Source: Pseudomonadota bacterium (GTDB lineage Bacteria > Pseudomonadota > Alphaproteobacteria > Caulobacterales > Caulobacteraceae). Taken from it: a DNA stretch of 12,066 nt. Under the pieces are notes generated by a model. The model was not told the DNA's origin, ran no database searches, and saw only the letters and a program-made list of their open reading frames with translations. Made by a program: the position numbers and the translations under genes. Where the stretch lies: NCBI GenBank assembly GCA_023386645.1, contig JAEWJI010000001.1, forward strand, positions 1 through 12,066, given 5' to 3'. Position 1 is the stretch's first letter; each line of letters begins with the position of its first letter. Positions 5,242-11,760 of this stretch are shown here, one piece after another.

Positions 5242-5835
5242 TCAGGACTTGGCGGCCGAGCGGCGGGCGCGAGCCGACACCTTGTTGGCGTCGCCCTTGG
5301 GCGCCTTGGCGGCCGGAGCCTTGCCCTTGGCGGCGTTGCGCTTCTCGACGCGGGCGGCGGCCTTGGCCTCGGCCTCGATCCGCTGCTCGGTCACCGAACC
5401 GCCGGCGGCCTCGATGGCCTTCTTGGCGCCGGCCGTGGCCGACCAGACGACCAGGTTCAGCTTGGCTTTCAGCTCGCCGGTGCCCAGCAGACGCACGCCG
5501 TCCTTGGTGCGACGGATCACGCCGGCGCCGACCAGGGCGTCGCCGTTGATCTCGGACTTGGCGTCCAGCTTGCCGGCGTCCACGGCGTCCTGCAGACGCC
5601 AAAGGTTCACCTCGGCCAGTTTCAGGGCGTTGGGGTTGTTGAAGCCGCGCTTGGGCATGCGCATGTACAGCGGCATCTGGCCGCCTTCGAAGCCCAGCAG
5701 CGACACGCCGGTGCGGGACTTCTGGCCCTTGACGCCACGGCCCGAGGTCTTGCCCTTGCCGGAGCCGGGGCCGCGACCCACGCGCATACGCTTCTTGTGC
5801 GCGCCTTCGTTGTCGCGGATTTCGTTCAGTTTCAT
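5242..5835 (-). CDS. rplO: 50S ribosomal protein L15 with extended C-terminus
   Basis: L15 is a late-assembly large-subunit protein that binds 23S rRNA. The N-terminal half is canonical: MKLNEIRDNEGAHKKRMRVG, the Gly-rich GRGPGSGKGKTSGRGVKGQK loop (about 20-39), and GFEGGQMPLYMRMPKRGF (48-64). The globular core reaches AIEAAGGSVTE near 150. The last roughly 47 residues are an Ala/Lys/Arg-rich, low-complexity tail (for example AAKGKAPAAKAPKGDANK), making 197 residues against about 145-165 in most bacteria. The tail is in frame and uses the same GC-rich codons, so it is not an obvious frameshift. AAAGGA lies upstream of the ATG. It is isolated from rpmD by 168 structured bases and from secY by 126. 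Confidence 0.97.
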   Translation of the reverse strand: MKLNEIRDNEGAHKKRMRVGRGPGSGKGKTSGRGVKGQKSRTGVSLLGFEGGQMPLYMRMPKRGFNNPNALKLAEVNLWRLQDAVDAGKLDAKSEINGDALVGAGVIRRTKDGVRLLGTGELKAKLNLVVWSATAGAKKAIEAAGGSVTEQRIEAEAKAAARVEKRNAAKGKAPAAKAPKGDANKVSARARRSAAKS

Positions 5836-5862
5836 GTGCCTGATCCTTTCGGGTGCTAACGC

Positions 5863-5975
5863 CCGCTGCGGACAGCGGACTCGGCGTTATCTCGAATGGG
5901 ATCCATTGGGCAGGATCCCGAACGCAATGAAGGCGGCCCTATAGCCGCCTCCGAGCGGTCGCCGCAAGGGCGACC
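5863..5975 (-). other. array of four stem-loops between rpmD and rplO
   Basis: Four perfect-arm hairpins follow one another. CCGCTG/CAGCGG at 5863-5868 and 5873-5878 has a loop reading TCCG on the minus strand, a UNCG-type sequence. GGGATCC/GGATCCC lies at 5898-5904 and 5913-5919 with an 8-base loop. AGGCGGC/GCCGCCT lies at 5931-5937 and 5944-5950 with a 6-base loop. GGTCGCC/GGCGACC lies at 5957-5963 and 5969-5975 with a 5-base loop. With the hairpin at 5976-5999 they fill most of the 168-base gap. No T-run follows any of them. A GANTC site (5878-5882) touches the first. The only promoter-like match here, TTGCGG-18-TATAGG on the minus strand, is weak. Confidence 0.65.
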
Positions 5976-5999
5976 CGTCCTCCCCTCTCGGGGAGGACG
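5976..5999 (-). other. perfect 10-bp hairpin with GNRA loop just after rpmD
   Basis: CGTCCTCCCC (5976-5985) and GGGGAGGACG (5990-5999) form an uninterrupted 10-bp stem. The loop reads GAGA on the minus strand, a GNRA tetraloop, and TCTC on the plus strand. It begins 4 bases after the rpmD TAA. It is the strongest stem in the window and the first element of the five-hairpin array in the direction of transcription. A role in mRNA 3'-end protection or processing is plausible. It is not a standard terminator, because GGTCGCC rather than a T-run follows. Confidence 0.65.
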
Positions 6000-6003
6000 A
6001 AGC

Positions 6004-6201
6004 TTACTTTTCGACGATCTCGGTCAGGTGGGCGACCTTGGCGATCATGCCGCGGACCGACGGGGTGTCCTCGAGCGTCGACTCGCGGCCCAGACGGTTC
6101 AGGCCGAGGCCCATCAGGGTGGCGCGCTGATCGGCCTTGCGACGGATCGGCGAGCCGGTCTGGCGGACCGTGACGGTCGCCTTGGATTCGGTCTTGGCCA
6201 T
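6004..6201 (-). CDS. rpmD: 50S ribosomal protein L30
   Basis: L30 is a small large-subunit protein contacting 23S and 5S rRNA regions. The 65-residue product has the expected length and the family pattern VTVRQTGSPIRRKADQRATL followed by GLGLNRLGRESTLEDTPSVRGMI, covering the strand-helix-strand-helix fold. It starts 3 bases after the rpsE stop, with GGAG inside the end of rpsE, so it is likely coupled to rpsE. Immediately downstream is the hairpin array. The L5-to-L30 block therefore ends in a structured gap rather than running straight into rplO as is usual. Confidence 0.97.
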   Translation of the reverse strand: MAKTESKATVTVRQTGSPIRRKADQRATLMGLGLNRLGRESTLEDTPSVRGMIAKVAHLTEIVEK

Positions 6202-6204
6202 GAC

Positions 6205-6819
6205 TTAGGACTCCACGGCTTCAGGCGCGGCTTCCGGAGCCGAGGCGCCGTCGTTGCGGCGGCCCATCAGGTCGGCGACCTTCTTGCCCCGCTTGGAGGC
6301 GATCTGGCGCGGCGACGACTGGACCTTCAGCGCCTCGAAGGTGGCGCGGATCATGTTGTAGGGGTTGGACGAGCCGGTCGACTTGCCGACCACGTCCTGG
6401 ACGCCCAGGGTTTCGAGCACGGCGCGCATCGGACCGCCGGCGATGACGCCGGTTCCGGGAGGAGCCGCGCGCATCATGATCTTGCCGGCGCCCCAACGGC
6501 CCGAGCCGTCGTGGTGCAGGGTGCGGTTCTCGCGCAGCGGGACCCGGATCATGGTCTTCTTGGCTTCTTCCGTCGCCTTGCGGATGGCTTCCGGCACTTC
6601 GCGCGCCTTGCCGTGACCGAAGCCGACGCGGCCCTTGCCGTCGCCGACGACCATCAGGGCCGCGAACGAGAACCGGCGGCCGCCCTTAACGGTGGCGGCG
6701 ACGCGGTTGATGTGCACCAGCTTCTCGACGATGTCCGAGTCCGGACCCTCGACGGCGGGAGCGTTGCGGTTGTCACGACGATTGCGATCGCCGCCGCCGC
6801 GTTGGGGTTGTTGCGCCAT
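6205..6819 (-). CDS. rpsE: 30S ribosomal protein S5
   Basis: S5 lies at the back of the 30S subunit near the mRNA entry and influences decoding fidelity. The 204-residue protein has the N-terminal double-stranded-RNA-binding-like domain (LVHINRVAATVKGGRRFSFAAL, then GDGKGRVGFGHGKAREV) and the C-terminal domain with GGPMRAVLETLGVQDVVGKSTGSSNPYNM. A basic, Gln/Arg/Asn-rich N-terminal extension (about residues 2-20) and an acidic-Ala C-terminal tail flank the core, which makes it longer than the 166 residues of E. coli S5. AAGGA precedes the ATG. It is 11 bases after rplR and 3 before rpmD. Confidence 0.98.
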   Translation of the reverse strand: MAQQPQRGGGDRNRRDNRNAPAVEGPDSDIVEKLVHINRVAATVKGGRRFSFAALMVVGDGKGRVGFGHGKAREVPEAIRKATEEAKKTMIRVPLRENRTLHHDGSGRWGAGKIMMRAAPPGTGVIAGGPMRAVLETLGVQDVVGKSTGSSNPYNMIRATFEALKVQSSPRQIASKRGKKVADLMGRRNDGASAPEAAPEAVES

Positions 6820-6830
6820 CTGTCGCGTCC

Positions 6831-7187
6831 TTAGAAGTTCAGGCCGGCTTCACGCGCGGCTTCCGCCAGCGCCTTCACCCGTCCGTGATAGATGTAGCCG
6901 CCACGGTCGAAGACGACGTCCTTGACGCCCTTCTCGATGGCGCGCTCGGCGATCATCTTGCCGATCTTGGCGGCGGCCGCGACGTCCGAACCCTTGGATC
7001 CCTTGCCGCCTTCCAGCGACGAGGCGGAGGCCACCGTGACGCCCTGGACGTCGTCGATGATCTGGGCCGAGATGTTCTTGTCCGAGCGGTAGACCGACAG
7101 ACGCAGGCGGCCGTTCGCCACCGATTTCAGACGGCGACGGGTGCGCTCGGCGCGACGCTTGGCGTTTTGCTTGAGAGTCGTGGCCAT
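6831..7187 (-). CDS. rplR: 50S ribosomal protein L18
   Basis: L18 delivers 5S rRNA to the large subunit together with L5. The 118-residue product starts with a basic arm (KQNAKRRAERTRRRLKSVA) and has the LSVYRSDKNISAQIIDD strand pair and the end VFDRGGYIYHGRVKALAEAAREAGLNF, which is the typical L18 C-terminus. Length and order (rplF-rplR-rpsE) are standard. It begins 3 bases after the rplF stop and ends 11 bases before rpsE. Confidence 0.98.
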   Translation of the reverse strand: MATTLKQNAKRRAERTRRRLKSVANGRLRLSVYRSDKNISAQIIDDVQGVTVASASSLEGGKGSKGSDVAAAAKIGKMIAERAIEKGVKDVVFDRGGYIYHGRVKALAEAAREAGLNF

Positions 7188-7190
7188 GGC

Positions 7191-7724
7191 TTACTTCTTC
7201 TTGCCTTCCTTGCGACGCACGGACTCGCCGGCGTAGCGGACGCCCTTGCCCTTGTAGGGCTCCGGCGGACGCAGCTTGCGGATCACCGCCGCGATCTGGC
7301 CGACAGCCTGCTTGTCCGCGCCCGAAATCTTGATCTCGGTCTGCTTCGGCACCGCGAAGGTGACGCCGGCCGGCGGGTCGATGTCGACGTCGTGCGAGAA
7401 GCCGAGCTGCAGCGACAGCTGGTTGCCCTTCATCGCCGCGCGATAACCCACGCCGACCAGTTCGAGCGTGCGCTCGAAACCGTCGGTCACGCCGGTCACC
7501 ATGTTGGCGACCAGGGTGCGCGACAGGCCCCACATGGCGCGGGCGCGCTGGGTGTCCGAACGCGGAGCCAGGTCCAGGCCGTCGTCGCCTTGGCTGACTT
7601 CGATTTCTTCCGCGACGGTCCAGGAGCGTTCGCCCTTCGGACCCTTCACGGTCACCGTCTGGCCGTCGAGCGTGACGGTCACGCCCTTCGGCACGGCGAT
7701 GGTTTTCTTGCCGATACGGGACAT
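7191..7724 (-). CDS. rplF: 50S ribosomal protein L6
   Basis: L6 binds 23S rRNA near the sarcin-ricin loop and the GTPase-factor site. The 177-residue protein starts with MSRIGKKTIAVPKGVTVTLD and has two similar halves. The second half ends in the signature PEPYKGKGVRY at about 154-164, followed by a basic KKK tail. The length is normal (about 175-180). Only one base separates it from the rpsH TAA, so ribosomes can pass directly from S8 to L6. Confidence 0.98.
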   Translation of the reverse strand: MSRIGKKTIAVPKGVTVTLDGQTVTVKGPKGERSWTVAEEIEVSQGDDGLDLAPRSDTQRARAMWGLSRTLVANMVTGVTDGFERTLELVGVGYRAAMKGNQLSLQLGFSHDVDIDPPAGVTFAVPKQTEIKISGADKQAVGQIAAVIRKLRPPEPYKGKGVRYAGESVRRKEGKKK

Positions 7725-7725
7725 C

Positions 7726-8124
7726 TTAATAGACCCTGCAGAGGACTTCGCCGCCGACGTTGGCGTCGCGCGCGGCGGTGTCGGACATCACGCCCTTGGA
7801 CGTGGAGAGGATGGAGATGCCCAGGCCGTTCTTGACCGGCTTCAGGTCCGAGATGGCCGAATAGACGCGGCGGCCCGGCTTGGACACGCGGCTGATCTCG
7901 GCGATCACGGGCTGGCCGTCGAAGTACTTCAGCTCGATCTCGAACTGCGGGAACTCGCCCGGGTTCTGGACCAGGCTGTAGCCACGGATGTAGCCCTCGT
8001 CCTGCAGCACGTCGAGGACACGCTGGCGCAGACGCGAGGCCGGGGTCAGCACCTTGGAACGCTTGCGCATGGCGGCGTTCTTGATGCGAGCGATCATGTC
8101 GCTCAGGGGATCGTTGATCATCAT
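7726..8124 (-). CDS. rpsH: 30S ribosomal protein S8
   Basis: S8 is a primary 16S rRNA-binding protein of the central domain. In E. coli it is also the translational repressor of the spc operon. The 132-residue product has DPLSDMIARIKNA at the N-terminus, the signature GISILSTSKGVMSDTAAR near 100-117, and the C-terminal GGEVLCRVY. Two ATGs are adjacent (8124 and 8121). I use the first, which has GGGGAG at suitable distance (rc of 8133-8138); the second would shorten it by one residue. It lies 14 bases after rpsN. I could not identify an S8-binding operator at the rplX/rplE junction. Confidence 0.98.
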   Translation of the reverse strand: MMINDPLSDMIARIKNAAMRKRSKVLTPASRLRQRVLDVLQDEGYIRGYSLVQNPGEFPQFEIELKYFDGQPVIAEISRVSKPGRRVYSAISDLKPVKNGLGISILSTSKGVMSDTAARDANVGGEVLCRVY

Positions 8125-8138
8125 GGTCTAATCTCCCC

Positions 8139-8444
8139 TTACCAGCTCGACTTGGTCAGGCCGGGGATCTGCCCCAGGTTGCCGAGCTCGCGCAGCGAGA
8201 TCCGGCTCATCTTGAGCTTGCGGTAGTAGGCGCGCGGCCGGCCCGTGATCTCGCAGCGGTTGCGGATGCGGTTCGGCGCGGAGTTCCGCGGCAGCTCGGC
8301 CAGCTTCAGGCGGGCGTCGAAACGCTCTTCCAGAGGCAGGCTCTCGTCGTTGGCGGTCGCCTTCAGGGCGGCGCGCTTGGCGGCATACTTCGCAACCATG
8401 GCTTTCACCATCTCGTTGCGGTTTACGGCGCTCTTCTTAGCCAT
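8139..8444 (-). CDS. rpsN: 30S ribosomal protein S14, zinc-free type
   Basis: S14 is a late-binding protein of the 30S head next to S3 and S10. The 101-residue product is the long form lacking the paired CxxC zinc ligands: only one cysteine is present, in RNRCEITGRPRAYYRKLKMSR. The C-terminus LRELGNLGQIPGLTKSSW is diagnostic. Because it needs no zinc, it is the C-minus version that many bacteria pair with a zinc-containing paralogue elsewhere. GGAAGG precedes the ATG. It is 19 bases after rplE. Confidence 0.98.
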   Translation of the reverse strand: MAKKSAVNRNEMVKAMVAKYAAKRAALKATANDESLPLEERFDARLKLAELPRNSAPNRIRNRCEITGRPRAYYRKLKMSRISLRELGNLGQIPGLTKSSW

Positions 8445-8463
8445 TGTGCTTTTCCCTTCCCGC

Positions 8464-9024
8464 TCAGTTCTTCACGAACGGGAACTTGAACTCGGTGAGA
8501 AGCGCGCGCGCCTCGTCATCGGTCCTGGCCGTGGTGCAGACGATGATGTCCATGCCCCACATCTGGTCGATCTGGTCGTAGTTGATCTCCGGGAACACGA
8601 TGTGTTCCTTCAGACCCATGGCGTAGTTGCCGCGACCGTCGAACGACGTCGGCTTCAGGCCACGGAAGTCCTTCACGCGCGGCAGCGCGATGGTGATCAG
8701 CCGGTCCAGGAACTCGTACATCTGGTCGCCGCGCAGGGTGACCTTGCCGCCCACGACCATGCCTTCGCGCAGCTTGAAGCCGGCGATGGAGTTGCGGGCC
8801 TTGGTCGGCACCGCCTTCTGGCCGGCGATGGCGGTCAGGTCCTTGAGGGCCGCGGTGGCCTTCTTGGAGTCTGCGACGGCTTCGCCGATGCCCATGTTCA
8901 GCACGATCTTCTCGAGCTTGGGCGTCTGCATCGGGTTGGTGTAACCGAACTTCTCGGTCATCACGCCCTTGATGCGGCTGTTGTACTCGTCCTTCAGACG
9001 AGGCGTGTACTTGGCGTCGGCCAT
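8464..9024 (-). CDS. rplE: 50S ribosomal protein L5
   Basis: L5 binds 5S rRNA in the central protuberance and contacts P-site tRNA and S13. The 186-residue product has PKLEKIVLNMGIGEAV (about 40-55), TLRGDQMYEFLDRLI, and a C-terminal VCTTARTDDEARALLTEFKFPF, all typical. Its ATG overlaps the rplX stop by one base (TGATG at 9022-9026), which implies translational coupling to L24. In E. coli this junction region carries the S8 target of the spc operon, but no such structure was recognised by eye here. Confidence 0.98.
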   Translation of the reverse strand: MADAKYTPRLKDEYNSRIKGVMTEKFGYTNPMQTPKLEKIVLNMGIGEAVADSKKATAALKDLTAIAGQKAVPTKARNSIAGFKLREGMVVGGKVTLRGDQMYEFLDRLITIALPRVKDFRGLKPTSFDGRGNYAMGLKEHIVFPEINYDQIDQMWGMDIIVCTTARTDDEARALLTEFKFPFVKN

Positions 9025-9332
9025 CAGATGACGTCTCCCGTCGTCTTGGCGAAGCGAACCTTCTTGTCGCCGTCCATGCGGAAGCCCACGCGGGTCGCCT
9101 TGCCGTTGGCGTCGGCGATCGCGACGTTCGACAGGTGAAGCGAGGCTTCCTTGTTCTTGATGCCGCCCTGGGGGTCGGCCTGGGTCGGGCGGGTGTGGCG
9201 CTGAACCATGTTCACGCCTTCCACGACCACGCGGTTCTCGGTCGGCAGGACGCGCAGGACGTTGCCGGTGCGGCCCTTGTCCTTGCCCGTCAGCACGACG
9301 ACGCGGTCGCCCTTCTTGATCTTGGCGGCCAT
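9024..9332 (-). CDS. rplX: 50S ribosomal protein L24
   Basis: L24 is an assembly-initiator protein that binds the 5' end region of 23S rRNA near the exit tunnel. The 102-residue product has an N-terminal KOW motif (KIKKGDRVVVLTGKDKGRTG at 4-23) followed by VEGVNMVQRHTRPTQADPQG and KEASLHLSNVAI, all characteristic. A GGAGG ribosome binding site lies inside the end of rplN (rc of 9343-9347), with 2 bases between the rplN stop side and the ATG. The 3' end overlaps rplE by one base. Confidence 0.98.
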   Translation of the reverse strand: MAAKIKKGDRVVVLTGKDKGRTGNVLRVLPTENRVVVEGVNMVQRHTRPTQADPQGGIKNKEASLHLSNVAIADANGKATRVGFRMDGDKKVRFAKTTGDVI

Positions 9333-9334
9333 GG

Positions 9335-9703
9335 TTACAGGACCTCCGGGGCCAGCGAGATGATCTTCATGTGGTTCTTGGCGCGCAGTTCACGCGGAAC
9401 CGGGCCGAAGATCCGGGTGCCGACCGGCTCGTTCTGCTTGTTGACGATGACGGCGGCCGACTTGTCGAAGCGGATGACCGAGCCGTCCTTGCGCTGGATG
9501 TCCTTGGCGGTGCGCACGACGATGGCGCGCACGACCTCACCCTTCTTCACGCGACCACGAGGAATGGCTTCCTTGACGGAGGCCACGATCGTGTCGCCCA
9601 CCGAGGCGTAGCGACGCTTCGCGCCGCCGAGCACCTTGATGCACATGACCCGGCGAGCGCCCGAATTGTCGGCCACCTCCAGGTTAGTTTGCATCTGGAT
9701 CAT
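9335..9703 (-). CDS. rplN: 50S ribosomal protein L14
   Basis: L14 forms part of an intersubunit bridge with 16S rRNA and neighbours L19. It is also the docking site of the silencing factor RsfS in other bacteria. The 122-residue product has the standard MIQMQTNLEVADNSGARRV start, GRVKKGEVVRAIVVRTAKDI in the middle and GTRIFGPVPRELRAKNHMKI near the end. It starts 19 bases after rpsQ, with AAGGA and GGA in the gap. In the classic order this is the first gene of the spc part; no separate promoter is evident, so read-through from the S10 part is likely. Confidence 0.98.
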   Translation of the reverse strand: MIQMQTNLEVADNSGARRVMCIKVLGGAKRRYASVGDTIVASVKEAIPRGRVKKGEVVRAIVVRTAKDIQRKDGSVIRFDKSAAVIVNKQNEPVGTRIFGPVPRELRAKNHMKIISLAPEVL

Positions 9704-9722
9704 GGGATCCGATCCTTCTTGA

Positions 9723-9971
9723 TTACGAAGCCGAGGCCGGGGTGTCGGAGACGACTTCCCAGGTCTTCAGCTTGGACTTCGGAGCGCATTCGATGATGCG
9801 GGCCACGTCGCCGACCTTGAGGCCGTTGGCCTCGTCGTGAGCGTGGTACTTCTTGGAGCGACGAACGGTCTTTTTCAGGACCGGGTGCAGCAGGGTGCGC
9901 TCGACCTTGACGACGACGGTCTTGTCGCCCTTGTCGGAGACGACGACGCCTTCGAGAATTCGCTTGGGCAT
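9723..9971 (-). CDS. rpsQ: 30S ribosomal protein S17
   Basis: S17 is a primary 16S rRNA binder with an OB-fold. The 82-residue product has MPKRILEGVVVSDKGDKTVVVKV at the start, the HPVLKKTVRRSKKYHAHDE loop and GDVARIIECAPKSKLKTWEV near the C-terminus. The length is normal for the family. AAGGA lies 6 bases before the ATG. It follows rpmC by 9 bases and is the last gene of the S10-type half. Confidence 0.98.
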   Translation of the reverse strand: MPKRILEGVVVSDKGDKTVVVKVERTLLHPVLKKTVRRSKKYHAHDEANGLKVGDVARIIECAPKSKLKTWEVVSDTPASAS

Positions 9972-9980
9972 GGTGTTTCC

Positions 9981-10178
9981 TTACGAGGCCGACCGCTTCT
10001 CGCGCAGAAGCGTCGAGATGCGAGCGATGTCCTTGCGCACTTCCGACACGCGATGGGTCTTCTCCATCTGGCCGGTGGCGGCCTGGAAGCGCAGGTTGAA
10101 CTGTTCCTTCTTGAGGGACAGCAGCTGGTCGCCCAGCTGATCGGGGGTCTGGGACCGGAGGTCAGCGATCTTGGCCAT
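9981..10178 (-). CDS. rpmC: 50S ribosomal protein L29
   Basis: L29 sits at the polypeptide exit tunnel next to L23 and contributes to the docking area for SRP and trigger factor. The 65-residue product begins MAKIADLRSQTPDQLGDQL and has the two-helix hairpin with KKEQFNLRFQAATGQMEKTHRVSE, typical of L29. The frame is open further upstream, but that region encodes rplP in another frame. The ATG at 10178 overlaps the rplP TGA by one base (TGATG), which fixes the start and implies coupling to L16. Confidence 0.97.
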   Translation of the reverse strand: MAKIADLRSQTPDQLGDQLLSLKKEQFNLRFQAATGQMEKTHRVSEVRKDIARISTLLREKRSAS

Positions 10179-10618
10179 CAGGCGGCGTGCTCCACATGGG
10201 CGATGCCGGCGTCGAGGCGAGTGACCACCTTGGTGCGGACCGGCAGCTTGGCGGCGCCGAGGCGCAGCGCCTCGCGGGCGATGTCGTCCGGCACGCCGTC
10301 GATTTCGAACAGGATGCGGCCCGGGTGGCAGCGCGCGGCCCAGTGGTCCACGGCGCCCTTGCCCTTGCCCATCCGGACTTCCGCCGGCTTGCCGGTGACC
10401 GGCAGGTCGGGGAACACCCGGATCCAAACCCGGCCCTGACGCTTCATCTGGCGGGTGATCGCGCGGCGAGCCGCCTCGATCTGACGCGCCGTGATGCGCT
10501 CCGGCTCCACCGTCTTCAGCCCGTACGAGCCGAAGTTCAGCGAGAAGCCGCCCTTGGCCGCGCCGTGGATGCGGCCCTTGAAGGCCTTACGGTACTTGGT
10601 CTTCTTCGGTTGCAGCAT
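10178..10618 (-). CDS. rplP: 50S ribosomal protein L16
   Basis: L16 organises the A-site tRNA-binding region of the large subunit. The 146-residue product starts MLQPKKTKYRKAFKGRIHG and has RQIEAARRAITRQMKRQGRVWIRVFPD, PAEVRMGKGKGAVDHWAARCHPGR and a conserved C-terminal AKLPVRTKVV segment. It is a few residues longer than the 136-138 of many bacteria, through a short C-terminal AGIAHVEHAA tail. It begins 3 bases after the rpsC stop and ends in a one-base overlap with rpmC. Confidence 0.98.
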   Translation of the reverse strand: MLQPKKTKYRKAFKGRIHGAAKGGFSLNFGSYGLKTVEPERITARQIEAARRAITRQMKRQGRVWIRVFPDLPVTGKPAEVRMGKGKGAVDHWAARCHPGRILFEIDGVPDDIAREALRLGAAKLPVRTKVVTRLDAGIAHVEHAA

Positions 10619-10621
10619 GAC

Positions 10622-11377
10622 TTAGCTCTCACGTCCGCGGTCGCGACGCGGACCGCGGTCGCCGCGGGGGCCGCCACGCTCGCGGCCTTCGTTGGACGAC
10701 GGGCCCGAGGCTTCCTGGGCCCAGCGCTTGTCCTGGGCCATCGGGTCGTGCTCGAGCACTTCACCCTTAAAGACCCAGACCTTCACGCCGATGATGCCGT
10801 AGGTCGTCTTGGCTTCGATGAAGCCGTAATCGATGTCGGCGCGCAGGGTGTGCAGCGGCACGCGGCCTTCGCGGTACCATTCCATCCGCGCGATCTCGGC
10901 GCCGCCGAGACGGCCCGACACGTTGATGCGGACGCCCTTGGCGCCCAGGCGCATGGCCGACTGCATCGCGCGCTTCATGGCGCGGCGGAAGGCGATCCGG
11001 CGTTCCAGCTGCTGCGCGATGTTCTCGGCGATCAGCTGGGCGTCGGTCTCCGGCTTGCGGACCTCGACGATGTTCAGGTGAACCTCGCCCTCGGTACGGG
11101 CCGAGATGTCCTTGCGCAGCTTCTCGATGTCGGCGCCCTTCTTGCCGATCACGACGCCCGGGCGGGCGGCGTAGATCGTCACGCGGCACTTCTTGTGCGG
11201 ACGCTCGATGATGATGCGGCTGACGCCGGCGCCCGACAGGCGCTCCTTCAGCCAGGTGCGCAGCTTGATGTCCTGGTGCAGCAGGCGGGCGTAGGACGCG
11301 CCGTCGGCGAACCAGCGGCTGTCCCAAGTGCGGTTGACGCCGAGGCGCAGACCGATCGGATTGATTTTCTGACCCAT
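10622..11377 (-). CDS. rpsC: 30S ribosomal protein S3 with Arg/Gly-rich tail
   Basis: S3 lines the mRNA entry tunnel and is part of the ribosomal helicase. The 251-residue product has MGQKINPIGLRLGVNRTW at the start, a KH type 2 domain with the GKKG loop at 78-81, and the C-terminal S3 domain (INVSGRLGGAEIARMEWYREGRVPLHTLRADIDYG region). The last 30 residues are an Arg/Gly/Asp-rich low-complexity tail (GGPRGDRGPRRDRGR), longer than the E. coli end and probably disordered. It overlaps the rplV TGA by one base (11375-11379). Confidence 0.98.
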   Translation of the reverse strand: MGQKINPIGLRLGVNRTWDSRWFADGASYARLLHQDIKLRTWLKERLSGAGVSRIIIERPHKKCRVTIYAARPGVVIGKKGADIEKLRKDISARTEGEVHLNIVEVRKPETDAQLIAENIAQQLERRIAFRRAMKRAMQSAMRLGAKGVRINVSGRLGGAEIARMEWYREGRVPLHTLRADIDYGFIEAKTTYGIIGVKVWVFKGEVLEHDPMAQDKRWAQEASGPSSNEGRERGGPRGDRGPRRDRGRES

Positions 11378-11757
11378 CAGGCGACCTCGCCGGCTTCACG
11401 GACCACGATGGTGATCTCGCTGAACGGTTTCAGGATGCGCGACGAACGACCGCGAGCACGGCTCGCGAAACGCTTCATCACCAGGTTCTTGCCCACGAAG
11501 GCCTCGGCGACGACCAGGTTGTCGATGTCGAGGTTGTGGTTGTTCTCGGCGTTCGAGACGGCCGAATACAGGACCTTGCGGACGTCGGTCGCGATGCGCT
11601 TGCGGCTGAATTCCAGCTCGTTCAGCGCCTTCTGGACCGGCAGGCCACGGATCGACTGGGCGACCAGGTTCAGCTTCTGAGGGCTGATCCGGACGTTCAC
11701 CAGCTTGGCCCGGGCTTCGGTCGCGCCAACTCGGCGGGGGTTCTTGGACTGGGCCAT
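11377..11757 (-). CDS. rplV: 50S ribosomal protein L22
   Basis: L22 spans the large subunit, and its beta-hairpin narrows the exit tunnel, where macrolides and stalling peptides act. The 126-residue product has RISPQKLNLVAQSIRGLPV at about 23-41 and the signature MKRFASRARGRSSRILKPF at 94-112, followed by SEITIVV. The length is slightly above the 110 of E. coli because of a longer N-terminus. It begins 3 bases after the rpsS stop and overlaps rpsC by one base at its end. Confidence 0.98.
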   Translation of the reverse strand: MAQSKNPRRVGATEARAKLVNVRISPQKLNLVAQSIRGLPVQKALNELEFSRKRIATDVRKVLYSAVSNAENNHNLDIDNLVVAEAFVGKNLVMKRFASRARGRSSRILKPFSEITIVVREAGEVA

Positions 11758-11760
11758 CAG

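Noticed and set aside
5920..5970. Internal promoter for rplO (TTGCGG, 18 bases, TATAGG on the minus strand)
   Set aside because: The -35 match is poor, the spacing is long, and both boxes are parts of hairpin arms or loops, which explains the sequence better.
9024..9100. S8 operator at the rplX/rplE junction
   Set aside because: Expected from E. coli regulation, but I could not find a convincing S8-site-like helix by eye, so it is not annotated.
10187..11680. 497-codon plus-strand open frame opposite rplP, rpsC and rplV
   Set aside because: It is antisense to three clear ribosomal protein genes and has the same low-complexity composition as other GC-rich shadow frames.
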